From contig CAZVJW010000009.1 of NCBI GenBank assembly GCA_964627535.1, positions 34,698-98,697 on the forward strand: a stretch of DNA of 64,000 bases. The letters run 5' to 3'. Below are positions 17,097 through 26,107 of the stretch, one piece after another. A program made the position numbers and the translations under genes. The notes under the pieces were generated by a model, which did not search any database, was not told the origin of the DNA, and saw only the letters and a list, made by a program, of their open reading frames with translations. Numbering within the stretch: the first letter of the stretch is position 1; the number at the start of each line of letters is the position of its first letter. The DNA is from UBA1447 sp964627535 (GTDB taxonomy: Bacteria > Bacillota > Clostridia > Oscillospirales > Acutalibacteraceae).

Positions 17097-18446
17097 TTGG
17101 CATTTGAAGGTCTTTCAGATAAATTAGAGGCTGCATTCAAAAAACTGCGAAGCAAAGGCAGCCTTACCGAGAGCGATGTTCGTGAGGCAATGAGAGAAGT
17201 TCGTTTAGCTTTGCTTGAAGCGGATGTCAATTACAAGGTCGCCAAGGAATTCACGGCTACCGTTACGGAAAGAGCCATCGGCGCGCAGGTTATGGAAAGC
17301 CTGACCCCTGCACAGATGGTTATCAAAATCGTTAACGAGGAACTTGTTGAATTGATGGGCGGCACCCGTTCCCGCCTGGCTATTGCCCCCCATCCCCCTA
17401 CCATTGTTATGATGTGCGGGCTTCAAGGCTCCGGTAAAACAACACACAGCGCAAAAATCGCACTGATGCTGAAAAATCAAGGCAACCGTCCCCTGCTTGT
17501 TGCCTGCGATGTATACCGACCTGCTGCCATAAAGCAATTGCAGGTGGTTGGCGAAAAGGCCGATATCCCTGTTTTTGAAATGGGTACCGCAAACCCGGTT
17601 ACCATCGCAAAAGAAGCTGTTAAATTTGCCCGGGACCAGGGCTACGATTATATTTTTCTTGACACTGCAGGCCGTCTGCACATTGATGAAGAGTTAATGA
17701 CGGAACTCAAGAATATTAAGTCGGAGGTCAAGCCGCACGAAATCCTGCTTGTTGTTGACGCAATGACAGGTCAGGACGCCGTTAATGTAGCCACATCCTT
17801 TAATGAAGCGCTGGGTATAGACGGCATTGTTTTAACCAAACTTGACGGCGATACCAGAGGCGGCGCTGCCCTTTCAACCCGTGCTGTTACCGGCAAGCCG
17901 ATTAAATTCGCCGGTACCGGTGAAAAACTTGGCGATTTGGAAGACTTTCATCCCGACAGAATGGCATCCCGTATTCTCGGCATGGGCGACATGCTTTCAC
18001 TGATAGAAAAAGCCGAAATTGCTATGGATGAGAAAAAGGCTGTTGAGCTTCAGGATAAAATCCGCAAAAACAAGTTTGATTTAAACGACCTTTATGACCA
18101 AATTACGCAATTTCGCAAAATGGGTTCCATCAAGGACACCCTTTCCATGTTACCCGGTCTTGGCAAGAAGCTTGAGGATGTTGATATTGACGAACGCAAA
18201 TTCGACCTCCTGCAAGCAGTAATTCTTTCTATGACGCCCAAAGAACGGGAAAATCCCGACATTATTAACCCATCCCGCAAAAGAAGAATTGCCGCAGGGT
18301 GCGGGCAGCAGGTTGAGGATGTCAACCGTGTTATCAACCAGCATAAGAATATGCAAAAGATGTTTAAGCAGTTCAGCGGCAAAGGCGGCAAAAACAAATT
18401 CAGAAAAATGGCTATGGGGCAGCAAGGCGGCCAAAACTTCATGTAA
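17097..18446 (+). CDS. ffh: Signal recognition particle protein Ffh
   Basis: 449 residues from a TTG start preceded by GAGGTG. N domain, then GTPase motifs GLQGSGKTT, DTAGRLH, TKLDGDTRGGAA. The C-terminal M domain (from about residue 320) has a methionine-rich tail ending KMAMGQQGGQNFM. Targets nascent membrane proteins to FtsY/SecYEG. Confidence 0.97.
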   Translation: MAFEGLSDKLEAAFKKLRSKGSLTESDVREAMREVRLALLEADVNYKVAKEFTATVTERAIGAQVMESLTPAQMVIKIVNEELVELMGGTRSRLAIAPHPPTIVMMCGLQGSGKTTHSAKIALMLKNQGNRPLLVACDVYRPAAIKQLQVVGEKADIPVFEMGTANPVTIAKEAVKFARDQGYDYIFLDTAGRLHIDEELMTELKNIKSEVKPHEILLVVDAMTGQDAVNVATSFNEALGIDGIVLTKLDGDTRGGAALSTRAVTGKPIKFAGTGEKLGDLEDFHPDRMASRILGMGDMLSLIEKAEIAMDEKKAVELQDKIRKNKFDLNDLYDQITQFRKMGSIKDTLSMLPGLGKKLEDVDIDERKFDLLQAVILSMTPKERENPDIINPSRKRRIAAGCGQQVEDVNRVINQHKNMQKMFKQFSGKGGKNKFRKMAMGQQGGQNFM

Positions 18447-18514
18447 TATCAATTTAATATGATATTTCATTTTAAATTGTAATTATACACATATTAACTT
18501 TGGAGGAATTTATC

Positions 18515-18757
18515 ATGGCAGTTAAAATCAGGCTGCGCCGTATGGGCGCGAAAAAAGCACCTTTTTACCGTATTGTTGTCGCGGATTCAAGATATCCACG
18601 CGACGGAAGATTTATAGAGGAAATAGGTTCTTACAATCCTATGCTTGACCCTCCCGAAATCAAGGTTGATTCCGAAAAGGCTCAGCAGTGGATTGCCAAT
18701 GGTGCCCAACCTACGGATACGGTTAAAGCAATCCTTAAAAAGGGCGGAGTCCTTTAA
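18515..18757 (+). CDS. rpsP: 30S ribosomal protein S16
   Basis: 80 residues starting MAVKIRLRRMGAKKAPFYRIVVADSRYPRDGRFIE, the diagnostic S16 N-terminus. The ATG at 18515 follows GGAGG by 8 bp; the upstream TTG at 18500 overlaps that site and is rejected. Confidence 0.97.
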   Translation: MAVKIRLRRMGAKKAPFYRIVVADSRYPRDGRFIEEIGSYNPMLDPPEIKVDSEKAQQWIANGAQPTDTVKAILKKGGVL

Positions 18758-18787
18758 AGGTATTTCTGAATTTAGGAGGATGTTTTC

Positions 18788-19021
18788 ATGGAAGAACTGT
18801 TGATTGCAATAGCTCAAGGACTCGTTGAGGACCCTTCCGCAGTCACTGTCAATGTCGATGAACCCTCGGAAGACGGTACAATTGTTTACCATCTCCATGT
18901 GGGTGAAGCTGATATGGGCAGAGTAATCGGTAAACAAGGACGCATAGCAAAGGCTATCCGCACCGTCATGCGTTCCGCCGCAAACCGCAAAGGCGAAAAG
19001 GTATCCGTTGAAATTGATTAA
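18788..19021 (+). CDS. khpA: KH domain RNA-binding protein KhpA (YlqC)
   Basis: 77 residues: MEELLIAIAQGLVEDPSAVTVN, then the KH GxxG loop in GRVIGKQGRIAKAIRTVM. It forms an RNA-binding pair with KhpB in Gram-positive bacteria. AGGAGG precedes the start. Its end overlaps the presumed rimM start by 14 bp. Confidence 0.93.
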   Translation: MEELLIAIAQGLVEDPSAVTVNVDEPSEDGTIVYHLHVGEADMGRVIGKQGRIAKAIRTVMRSAANRKGEKVSVEID

Positions 19022-19556
19022 AAAAACGGAACGCTGTCTTAATAATTTTCTGGAAATCGGTCAAATTGTGGGCACTCACGGAGTATGCGGGGAGTTGCGT
19101 GTAAACCCTTGGTGCGATACTCCGGACTTCATAAAAGGTTTCGAAAGACTGTATTTCGACAAAAACGGAGTGCAAGCGGTCAAGGTAATTTCTTGCCGTC
19201 CGCACGGCAATATAGCCTTGCTTTGCCTTGAGGGGGTAACCGGTATTGATGCCGCTGCCGCCCTGCGGGGCAAAGTTCTTTTTATGTGCCGTGATGATGC
19301 GCATTTGCCCGAAGGACGTTATTTTGTAAGCGATTTAATCGGGTGTAAGGCTATGGACGCGGATGATGAAAGCATATGCTACGGCACGCTTACCGATGTC
19401 AGCCAAACCGGAGCTAACGATGTTTGGCATATTAAAGGCGTAAACGGCAGGGAATATTTACTGCCGGTGATACCCCATATCGTTATCGAAACAGATATCG
19501 AAAAGGGTGTGGTAAGGATTCGGCCGCTGAAGGGGATTTTTGACGATGAGGATTGA
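19008..19556 (+). CDS. rimM: Ribosome maturation factor RimM
   Basis: About 180 residues. FLEIGQIVGTHGVCGELRV is the RimM N-terminal barrel, and DVWHIKGVNGREYLLPVIPHIVIETDIEKGVVRI is the C-terminal PRC-barrel. The start is a TTG at 19008 or 19014, both inside khpA; there is no ATG before the conserved region. It assists 30S head maturation by binding S19. It overlaps trmD by 11 bp. Confidence 0.92.
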   Translation: MKLIKKTERCLNNFLEIGQIVGTHGVCGELRVNPWCDTPDFIKGFERLYFDKNGVQAVKVISCRPHGNIALLCLEGVTGIDAAAALRGKVLFMCRDDAHLPEGRYFVSDLIGCKAMDADDESICYGTLTDVSQTGANDVWHIKGVNGREYLLPVIPHIVIETDIEKGVVRIRPLKGIFDDED

Positions 19557-20280
19557 CATACTGACCCTTTTCCCCGAGTTATGTGAAGCCGTTCTCAAGG
19601 AGAGCATCGTCGGGCGTTCGCGGGAGCGCGGTTTGGTTGAAATATACTGCCGCAACATCAGGGATTACACTGCCGATAAACATAAAAGAGTTGATGATAC
19701 GCCATACGGCGGCGGAACCGGAATGATTATGCAAACCCAGCCGATTTATGACTGTTTTGCCTCCCTTTGCGAGGATACGGGAAAACGGCCTTATTTGATT
19801 TATCTTTCCCCTCAAGGCAAGGTTTTAACGCAGGAGCGCATCAAGGAGCTTTCGGTTTTGGATAACATCGCGTTGCTTTGCGGACATTATGAGGGTGTTG
19901 ATGAACGCATCATAGAAGAAATAGTGGATGAAGAAATTTCCATTGGCGACTATGTGCTTACGGGCGGTGAGTTGCCTGCGCTTGTTTTGGCGGACTGTGT
20001 CACAAGAATGCTGCCCGGCGTTTTGGCAAGCGACGAAGCCTTCGAACAGGAAAGTCATTATTCTTCGCTGCTGGAATATCCGCAGTACACCCGCCCTTAT
20101 GACTGGCACGGGTTGGAAGTACCGGAGGTTCTTCTTTCCGGGCATCACGCGAACATCGTGCGCTGGCGCAGGGAGCAGAGCCTGGTCAGAACACTTGACC
20201 GCAGGCCCGAAATGCTTCAAACAGCGGAATTGGACAAAAGCGACAAGGATTTTATCAAAAAGAAGCGGCAAAATGATTAA
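19546..20280 (+). CDS. trmD: tRNA (guanosine(37)-N1)-methyltransferase TrmD
   Basis: 244 residues from the ATG at 19546 (MRIDILTLFPELC). It has the SPOUT knot regions YLSPQGK, LCGHYEGVDERI and SIGDYVLTGGELPAL. Makes m1G37 in tRNAs reading CNN codons, using SAM. An earlier TTG at 19540 adds two residues only. Confidence 0.97.
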   Translation: MRIDILTLFPELCEAVLKESIVGRSRERGLVEIYCRNIRDYTADKHKRVDDTPYGGGTGMIMQTQPIYDCFASLCEDTGKRPYLIYLSPQGKVLTQERIKELSVLDNIALLCGHYEGVDERIIEEIVDEEISIGDYVLTGGELPALVLADCVTRMLPGVLASDEAFEQESHYSSLLEYPQYTRPYDWHGLEVPEVLLSGHHANIVRWRREQSLVRTLDRRPEMLQTAELDKSDKDFIKKKRQND

Positions 20281-20452
20281 ATCGTCGTCGCCTTGTTTGT
20301 TCCTTTTCTCAATTTTCAATACATTCCGTGCAATGTGCTGGAATTCGCATTAAATTTTTAGTCATAATGCACAACCTTAACTCGCCGAAGCTGTCATACT
20401 TTGGGATACAATACGAATTATTCAAAAAGCTATGCAAGTTCACTCAATTCCG

Positions 20453-20480
20453 TTGACGTTAAAGTAATTTGTGATATACT
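20453..20480 (+). promoter_or_regulatory. Promoter of the HPr-like gene
   Basis: TTGACG (20453-20458), 16-bp spacer, TATACT (20475-20480), about 48 bp before the start codon. The gap after trmD (20281-20450) shows no other feature. Confidence 0.7.
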
Positions 20481-20527
20481 GTATATAGTGGAGTTATTTA
20501 TGAATTTATGTGTAGGAGATATATATT

Positions 20528-20794
20528 ATGTATGTAAAAGATGTAACGGTTCAAAATCAGGTCGGCCTTCACGCCCGTCCCGCAACTTTTTTTATTCAAA
20601 AAGCCAACGAGTTTAAATCATCCATCTGGGTGGAAAAAGAAGAACGCCGTGTCAATGCAAAAAGCCTTTTAGGCGTACTCTCGCTTGGTATTATGGGCGG
20701 CACACAAATTCGCATCATCGCCGGCGGACCGGACGAAGAACAATCGGTTGATGAGTTGGTGAAACTCCTTAATACCGGTTTTGCCGACAATTAA
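20528..20794 (+). CDS. HPr family phosphocarrier protein
   Basis: 88 residues. The active-site histidine is present in VGLHARPAT (His about 15), and a Ser-46-like regulatory serine in AKSLLGVLSLGI. It could therefore be a true PTS HPr, or a Crh-like regulator acting in carbon catabolite control; the His argues for phosphotransfer. Monocistronic, with its own promoter and a strong terminator. Confidence 0.93.
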   Translation: MYVKDVTVQNQVGLHARPATFFIQKANEFKSSIWVEKEERRVNAKSLLGVLSLGIMGGTQIRIIAGGPDEEQSVDELVKLLNTGFADN

Positions 20795-20814
20795 ATTTTA
20801 GATGAAAGTTGCTT

Positions 20815-20845
20815 CAGCAGGCTGTAAAGCCTGCTGTTTTTATTT
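20815..20845 (+). terminator. Rho-independent terminator after HPr gene
   Basis: CAGCAGGCT (20815-20823) and AGCCTGCTG (20828-20836) form a 9-bp stem with a GTAA tetraloop, followed by TTTTTATTTTT. Confidence 0.92.
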
Positions 20846-20887
20846 TTCTCTTTTATTTCAGCGTTTAAAATGTTAAAATATTGAATA

Positions 20888-21022
20888 ATACTGATTCGCG
20901 ATTAAAAAACCTCTAAAAAATCAAACAAAAGCTTTGATTCATACGATTCTCCATTTTAATGCAGAATAGTATTATAAGGTTTTACGCAGATTCTTTAGTT
21001 AGTTTTTATAAGTAATTAGTAT
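20888..21022 (-). mobile_element. TIR element (MITE-like), long subtype, copy 1
   Basis: 135 bp with termini ATACTGATTC and its near-complement GTAATTAGTAT. It shares about 50 bp at one end and 30 bp at the other with copies at 25861, 34394 and 41227, and most of its length with 41227. The interior holds a palindrome around GAATAGTAT. It ends 14 bp before the UroD-like start, so that gene's ribosome site abuts it. Confidence 0.8.
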
Positions 21023-21036
21023 AAAGGGGTGTTAAC

Positions 21037-22047
21037 ATGTATCAACCCGATTTTGATATTTTCCTGAAAGCCTTGCATGGAGGAAAAACGCAGCGTCCCG
21101 TGCTTTATGATTTTCACATGAGCGAGCATATCGCGGTGCCGGTTGCCGGCAGTCCCCGGGATGACAGCCCCCTTGCTTATTATGAAAGAAATGCAAGGGC
21201 ATTAGCTGCCATGGGTTATGACTACGCGCCGGTGATACCACCGTCCTTCGGATTTATTTCAAAGCCTCATCAAAGCAAAGAAAGCACAACGATGAATGAA
21301 TCTATGATCATTGAAGGGTGGGCGGATTTTGAGCGGTATGCGTGGCTTGAACCCGACGACAGCATCCCCGAATACCTTGAAGAAGCCGCGAAACTCATGC
21401 CGGAAGGAACCAAACTTTTTGTTTTCGGCCCGGGCGGCGTGTTGGAGAATGTCAGCGCGATTTTAGGCTTTGACAACTTGATGTATAAACTCTATGACGA
21501 TCCGGCATTGGTGAAAGCCGTCGCGGACGGTGTCGGCAGCCGGCTGCTGAAATATTACGAGCTTGCGCTGCAGGTTAAGGATGTCGGAGTAATCATGTGC
21601 AACGATGACTGGGGCCACAAAACACAGACCATGATGAGCCCGACGCATATGCGCGAATACATCTTCCCCTGGCACAAAAAGGCGGTGGAAGCCGCACACG
21701 CGGCCGGTCGCCCGGCTGTGCTGCACTCCTGCGGAGAGCACCGCGCGGTGATGGACGACATCATCGATGACATGGGTTATGACGGCAAGCACAGCTACGA
21801 GGATAACATCCAGCCTGTTGAGGAAGCCTATGCCCAATACGGCAAACGGATTTGCATCATGGGCGGGCTGGATATGGACTTCCTGTGCCGTAAAACGCCG
21901 GAGGAAGTATACGATAGGGCGAAAGCCATGCTGCTGCTGAGCCGGGAGGAGGGTCATTATATGCTCGGCACCGGCAACAGTCTTGCCCGCTACCTGCCCC
22001 TACCGCAATACAATGCCATGCGGCAGGCGGCGTATGATATCAAGTGA
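21037..22047 (+). CDS. Uroporphyrinogen decarboxylase-fold protein (MtaA/methyltransferase-like)
   Basis: 336 residues. The URO-D family pattern is clear: FVFGPGGVLENVSAILGFDNLMYKLYDDP, then NDDWGHKTQTMMSPTHMREYIFPWHKKAV, and LHSCGEH giving the His-x-Cys zinc ligands of corrinoid methyltransferases. A role in methyl transfer or demethylation is therefore likelier than haem synthesis. No corrinoid protein is adjacent. AAGGGG precedes the start. Confidence 0.82.
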   Translation: MYQPDFDIFLKALHGGKTQRPVLYDFHMSEHIAVPVAGSPRDDSPLAYYERNARALAAMGYDYAPVIPPSFGFISKPHQSKESTTMNESMIIEGWADFERYAWLEPDDSIPEYLEEAAKLMPEGTKLFVFGPGGVLENVSAILGFDNLMYKLYDDPALVKAVADGVGSRLLKYYELALQVKDVGVIMCNDDWGHKTQTMMSPTHMREYIFPWHKKAVEAAHAAGRPAVLHSCGEHRAVMDDIIDDMGYDGKHSYEDNIQPVEEAYAQYGKRICIMGGLDMDFLCRKTPEEVYDRAKAMLLLSREEGHYMLGTGNSLARYLPLPQYNAMRQAAYDIK

Positions 22048-22139
22048 ATGGTAAAGAAACACTAACAGGGATTGTTCTCGCGCGTTATTGAGTATGTGAG
22101 AACTACGCTGTTTGCAGAATTCGAGTAGGTGGGGGTAAT

Positions 22140-23195
22140 ATGTGTTTGAAACAAAAAACGAGCAAAGTAAGAATTATTGCCGTTATCATAACAGGTATCA
22201 TGGTTTTTGCGTTGTCGGCTTGTCAAACTGGCGTTCAAGATACAACCACCGCCGGTATTCTCGATGAAACAACCAGAGACGTATCTTTACTAACTCAAGA
22301 AATTGGTTCAACGATTGGTAATGATTTGACTTCAAATACTGATGGTAATTCAACAACAAAATCTTCAGTTTTTACCACCGGTCCCATTGCCGCAACTAAA
22401 CCAACTGCAACAAAAGAACCCACAATATCCTCTAACGAATTGGAAGGTGTGGCGGCTGAAAGATTGGAATTTACCAAGGTCATGTTGAATCTTTATGATG
22501 GTAGTGTTAATGACCATGTTGCTTTTAGTAAAATTAAAAATTTTGTGACTCGTCAACAGATTATTAACTATGGAAAGACGGGAGAAGGTTTGTCAGTGGT
22601 TAAATATGATAATGGGACTCCGGCTGTGGCTTTAATAAATTGTAATGATAATATCACTAATATTTTTAATAGCATGATTAGTCAAATGAAAAGTTATGAT
22701 TCAAATTATCTTAAAAAATTGACTAGTAATGGTATGGTGGCTTTTATGGTTAATAGATATGAGCCTAATTGGGGTAATACTTTTACTTTTAATAGAAATG
22801 GTTTAACAGTTTGGAATCTTGCGTCAGAAGAAGTTAATACCGTTACTCCTGGTAAATTAAAAAGAACAGTAGAAACTGAAGCTTTTGGGATTAAAATGTA
22901 CAGTTTGGGTGGTGATTATGCAAATTATATTGGTTTTATGAAAGAACTACTATCTAGTGATTGTTGGTGGAATTTGTGGAAAAAAACTGGGGACCAATAT
23001 TGTTATGATATGTCTCAAAGTAGTTATATGATAAGTAAAATTACTTATGGTCCAGCATATGCACCAGTAACTTTACAAGACGAAAAAATTCAAAATTTAT
23101 TAAAAAATATTAGAGATAAAAATTTAGCAACTTCTTTTGGTGGCAGTTGGAGTGAAATTTCTGTTAATATTGTTGATAGACCGGATTGGGAGTAA
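22140..23195 (+). CDS. Putative lipoprotein of unknown function
   Basis: 351 residues. Signal peptide with lipobox LSAC (Cys about 29), a Thr/Ser-rich linker to about residue 95, then an unrecognised globular domain rich in Asn, Lys, Tyr and Trp. Base composition drops sharply from about 22480 to the end (many AAA, AAT, TTT codons) compared with the first third and the flanking genes, as in a fusion or recent transfer. GGGGGT precedes the start. Confidence 0.7.
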   Translation: MCLKQKTSKVRIIAVIITGIMVFALSACQTGVQDTTTAGILDETTRDVSLLTQEIGSTIGNDLTSNTDGNSTTKSSVFTTGPIAATKPTATKEPTISSNELEGVAAERLEFTKVMLNLYDGSVNDHVAFSKIKNFVTRQQIINYGKTGEGLSVVKYDNGTPAVALINCNDNITNIFNSMISQMKSYDSNYLKKLTSNGMVAFMVNRYEPNWGNTFTFNRNGLTVWNLASEEVNTVTPGKLKRTVETEAFGIKMYSLGGDYANYIGFMKELLSSDCWWNLWKKTGDQYCYDMSQSSYMISKITYGPAYAPVTLQDEKIQNLLKNIRDKNLATSFGGSWSEISVNIVDRPDWE

Positions 23196-23223
23196 CCATC
23201 CAACTGTGTTAAGATCGGAGGTT

Positions 23224-23640
23224 TTTATTAGCAGCTTATCACAGGTACTTTTATCTGGAACAATGTTTTTGCTGATTATTGGCTCAGGCATTTAGCTAAG
23301 CCGGTTAGGCAAACCTTACAATACCGGTATTTTTACAATACATAAACTGATTGCGCTCGCGGTATCGGTGTTCACGGCTGTCTTGATTATTCATCTTTTT
23401 AAAACCGCGGAGCCGGCAAGCCTCACGCTCTTATTTATTATTACAGCCGGCATATCTGTTGCTGCATTGTTTGTGACAGGAGCACTTTGAGCGCTGGCAA
23501 ACTCCTGTATATAGCTTTGAAGATCGCGCATGTCATCGCAATCGCTGCAGCATTTGTATCGGCTGGTTTGTCCGTTTATTTATTACTGAAAAAACAATTT
23601 ACAACCAGATGGACGGTTCTCATGTGTTCTGTAACACGCG
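23224..23640 (+). pseudogene. Decayed small membrane protein gene
   Basis: Translation shows membrane-protein text broken by an in-frame stop after IIGSGI (about 23294) and a frameshift near 23490. The pieces are LSRLGKPYNTGIFTIHKLIALAVSVFTAVLIIHLF, then LLFIITAGISVAALFVTGAL, then in another frame SAGKLLYIALKIAHVIAIAAAFVSAGLSVYLLLKKQ. Four hydrophobic helices remain recognisable; family not identified. Confidence is for decay, not function. Confidence 0.6.
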
Positions 23641-23722
23641 GAAACCGTCTATCTGTGTTACCATTCTTTGCACCGGTATGTCCTATGTTTCGGACTAAGA
23701 AAGGGAATCATTGCCGCAGTGC

Positions 23723-23751
23723 TTGACAATCCCGGTTCGAGCGCTTATAAT
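23723..23751 (+). promoter_or_regulatory. Perfect consensus promoter of the DNA-repair pair
   Basis: TTGACA (23723-23728), 17-bp spacer, TATAAT (23746-23751). Transcription would start near 23758, inside the LexA-like box. Confidence 0.9.
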
Positions 23752-23756
23752 GCATT

Positions 23757-23770
23757 CGAACAAATGTTTG
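23757..23770 (+). promoter_or_regulatory. LexA (SOS) box over the transcription start
   Basis: CGAACAAATGTTTG fits the Gram-positive LexA/DinR consensus CGAAC-N4-GTTYG. It begins 6 bp downstream of the -10 hexamer, a position where a bound repressor would block initiation. This predicts DNA-damage induction of the two downstream genes. Confidence 0.75.
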
Positions 23771-23791
23771 TTGAATGGCTTGGAGGGCGGC

Positions 23792-25096
23792 ATGGACCTT
23801 TTTGAAAAACTCCGCATCCTGACAGATTCGGCGAAATACGATGTTGCCTGCACCAGCAGCGGTTCAAGTTCAAACGGCGCGGGCGGTGCCATCGGCAACA
23901 CCGTCAGTTGCGGTATTTGCCACACCTTCGCCGCGGACGGCCGCTGCGTCTCGCTGCTCAAAGTGCTTATGAGCAACGCCTGCGTCTATGACTGCCTGTA
24001 CTGTGTCAACCGCGTGTCCAACGACATTGAGCGGGCGACTTTCAACCCGCGCGAACTCGCCGATTTGACCATTGCCTTTTATAAACGCAATTATATTGAA
24101 GGCTTATTTCTCAGTTCAGGCGTTGTCAAAAACCCCGATTACACCTGTGAGCGCATGATCGAGTCGCTGCGTATTCTGCGTGAGGATTACGGCTTCGGCG
24201 GCTATATCCACGCCAAAGCGATTCCGGGCGCGGACAACCGTCTGCTCGAACGGCTCGGATGTTTGACAGACAGAATGAGTGTCAACATCGAACTGCCTTC
24301 GCAGCAAAGTCTGCGCCTGCTCGCCCCGAATAAAACCAGGGAATCCATTTTGCGACCAATGGGGTTGATTCGGGAGCGTATCCTCGAAAACCCGGCCAGT
24401 CTTGCCTCCCCCAGCCGCGCCGCGCGTTTCGCCCCCGCCGGGCAGAGCACCCAGCTCATCGTCGGGGCATCACCCGAAAGCGACTACCAAATACTCTCAC
24501 TTTCTGCCGCACTGTATAAGAAATACGAACTCAAGCGCGTGTTCTATTCCGCGTACATTCCGGTTGCCGACAATGCGCTTCTGCCCGCGGTCACAACCAA
24601 ACCGCCGCTGCTGCGCGAGCACCGCCTTTACCAGGCGGACTGGCTGCTGCGCTTTTACGGTTTTGAGGCGGGGGAACTGCTGGACGAAACGCACTGTAAC
24701 TTCAATGAATTTGTCGACCCCAAATGCAACTGGGCGCTCAACCACCTTGAGCAGTTCCCCGTTGAGGTCAACACCGCCCCGCGGGAAATCCTCCTGCGTG
24801 TGCCGGGTTTCGGAGTCACCGGTGTCAAGCGGATCATGCAGGCGCGGCGCGCGGGGCAACTGAGCTTCGAGAGCCTAAAAAAACTCGGCGTTACGCTCAA
24901 GCGCGCGCAGTATTTCATCACCTGCTCAACCAAGTCGGCGCCGGGGCTGGTCTTCACCCATGATAGCATCCTGCGCGCCCTGATGTCCTATAACTGCCGC
25001 ACCGCTTACGAGGCGGGGGGATACGAACAGCTGAGTCTTTTCACCCTCTCGCCGGATAGAGAGGATCATGTTAAATGCCTGACCGGTCAACTGTAA
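23792..25096 (+). CDS. Putative DNA modification/repair radical SAM protein (TIGR03916 type)
   Basis: 434 residues from the ATG at 23792, preceded by GGAGGG. The radical SAM cluster motif is CVYDCLYC (Cys 64, 68, 71). The C-terminal third has a helix-hairpin-helix-like DNA-binding segment (LLRVPGFGVTGVKRIMQARRAGQLSFESLKKLGV). This is the TIGR03916 pattern, always paired with TIGR03915, which follows here with a 22-bp overlap. The exact lesion or modification is unknown; the SOS box supports a repair role. Confidence 0.9.
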   Translation: MDLFEKLRILTDSAKYDVACTSSGSSSNGAGGAIGNTVSCGICHTFAADGRCVSLLKVLMSNACVYDCLYCVNRVSNDIERATFNPRELADLTIAFYKRNYIEGLFLSSGVVKNPDYTCERMIESLRILREDYGFGGYIHAKAIPGADNRLLERLGCLTDRMSVNIELPSQQSLRLLAPNKTRESILRPMGLIRERILENPASLASPSRAARFAPAGQSTQLIVGASPESDYQILSLSAALYKKYELKRVFYSAYIPVADNALLPAVTTKPPLLREHRLYQADWLLRFYGFEAGELLDETHCNFNEFVDPKCNWALNHLEQFPVEVNTAPREILLRVPGFGVTGVKRIMQARRAGQLSFESLKKLGVTLKRAQYFITCSTKSAPGLVFTHDSILRALMSYNCRTAYEAGGYEQLSLFTLSPDREDHVKCLTGQL

Positions 25097-25878
25097 ATTA
25101 TGTGTACGACGGCAGCTTCGAGGGTTTTTTGAGCCTGGTGTTCGAAAGCTGGCGAAAAAAGGAATTGCCTGCCATGGTCTTTCCTGCCGGCAGCGAGCTG
25201 ATGACGCTATTCCCCTCTTACTATATCGAAACAGATGATGAAAAGGCATTAAGGGTCGAAAAAGGCATCATCAAAGCCGCAGGCGCTGATGCTTTTTGCA
25301 ATGTCGAACAGTGTTTTCTCTCCTGCGCTGCCCAAAAGGAACTGCTCTTGCTTGACTACATCCGCCTTTGTATCGGACAGGGAACCAAGGTGCTCTCCAT
25401 GCTCGCCGATGACACGGTGCACGCCGTTGAAAAAGCGGCGTTTGCCTGCGCAAGGGAGGGGCATCTTTACAAGGGTTTTGCCCGCTTTTCGGTGCACGGG
25501 GATGTGATGACCGCTGTTATTGAGCCGAAAAACAGCATCCTGCCGCTGATCGCAGACCATTTCTGCGAGCGCTACCATGCGGAAAGCTTTATTATCTATG
25601 ACAAAACGCATGGCTCCGCTTTGATTTTCTCAAAGAGAAACAGCGCCATTGTCCCGGCGGAGGGTTTTGAGCCGCCCCGGGCGGACACAAGCGAAATCGA
25701 AGCCCGGCGTTTGTGGAAACTTTTTTACGACACAATTGCTATCGAACAGCGGGACAATCCGCGCTGCAGAATGTCCATGATGCCGAAAAGATTTTGGAGC
25801 CGTTTGACCGAAATGGAAGAAAAACCGGAATGCCCGGCATTATCGCAGCCGGGCAATTCAATACTAATCCCTCTTTAA
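25075..25878 (+). CDS. TIGR03915 family putative DNA repair protein (DUF4130)
   Basis: 267 residues: YVYDGSFEGFLSLVFESW at the N-terminus and a DUF4130 region with FSVHGDVMTAVIEPKNSILPLIADHFCERY and LWKLFYDTIAIEQRDNPRCRMSMMPKRFW. It is translationally coupled to the radical SAM gene. The last five residues and the stop codon (ILIPL-stop) are encoded by the TIR element that starts at 25861, so the natural C-terminus has been replaced. Confidence 0.88.
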   Translation: MPDRSTVNYVYDGSFEGFLSLVFESWRKKELPAMVFPAGSELMTLFPSYYIETDDEKALRVEKGIIKAAGADAFCNVEQCFLSCAAQKELLLLDYIRLCIGQGTKVLSMLADDTVHAVEKAAFACAREGHLYKGFARFSVHGDVMTAVIEPKNSILPLIADHFCERYHAESFIIYDKTHGSALIFSKRNSAIVPAEGFEPPRADTSEIEARRLWKLFYDTIAIEQRDNPRCRMSMMPKRFWSRLTEMEEKPECPALSQPGNSILIPL

Positions 25879-25962
25879 AACATAACTAAAAAAAAGTACA
25901 AAAACCCATTAATCAAAGGTTTTTGCTTGATTTCACAGAGGTTTTATTATCGGGATTAGTAT
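25861..25962 (+). mobile_element. TIR element (MITE-like), short subtype, copy 2
   Basis: 102 bp bounded by perfect 11-bp inverted repeats ATACTAATCCC and GGGATTAGTAT. Strongly similar to 34394-34497 in the same orientation. It starts inside the last codons of the upstream gene and supplies its TAA. Confidence 0.88.
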
Positions 25963-26046
25963 ACCCGCACCGACTTGACCGCACAAGTCAGCTGAACACA
26001 CAAGGGGCAGACCGGAGGGTTTGTCTTTTTTTAACCGGCACCGTCA

Positions 26047-26075
26047 TTGTGAAATAGCGCAGTATTTGATATAAT
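26047..26075 (+). promoter_or_regulatory. uvrC promoter
   Basis: TTGTGA (26047-26052), 17 bp, TATAAT (26070-26075). I see no LexA-type palindrome here, unlike the repair pair upstream. Confidence 0.75.
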
Positions 26076-26107
26076 ATCTTGAATGTTATATTTATACAGG
26101 TGACACA

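Noticed and set aside
20401..20616. 71-codon frame upstream of and overlapping the HPr gene
   Set aside because: Contains the promoter and the start of the HPr gene in another frame; no coding pattern.
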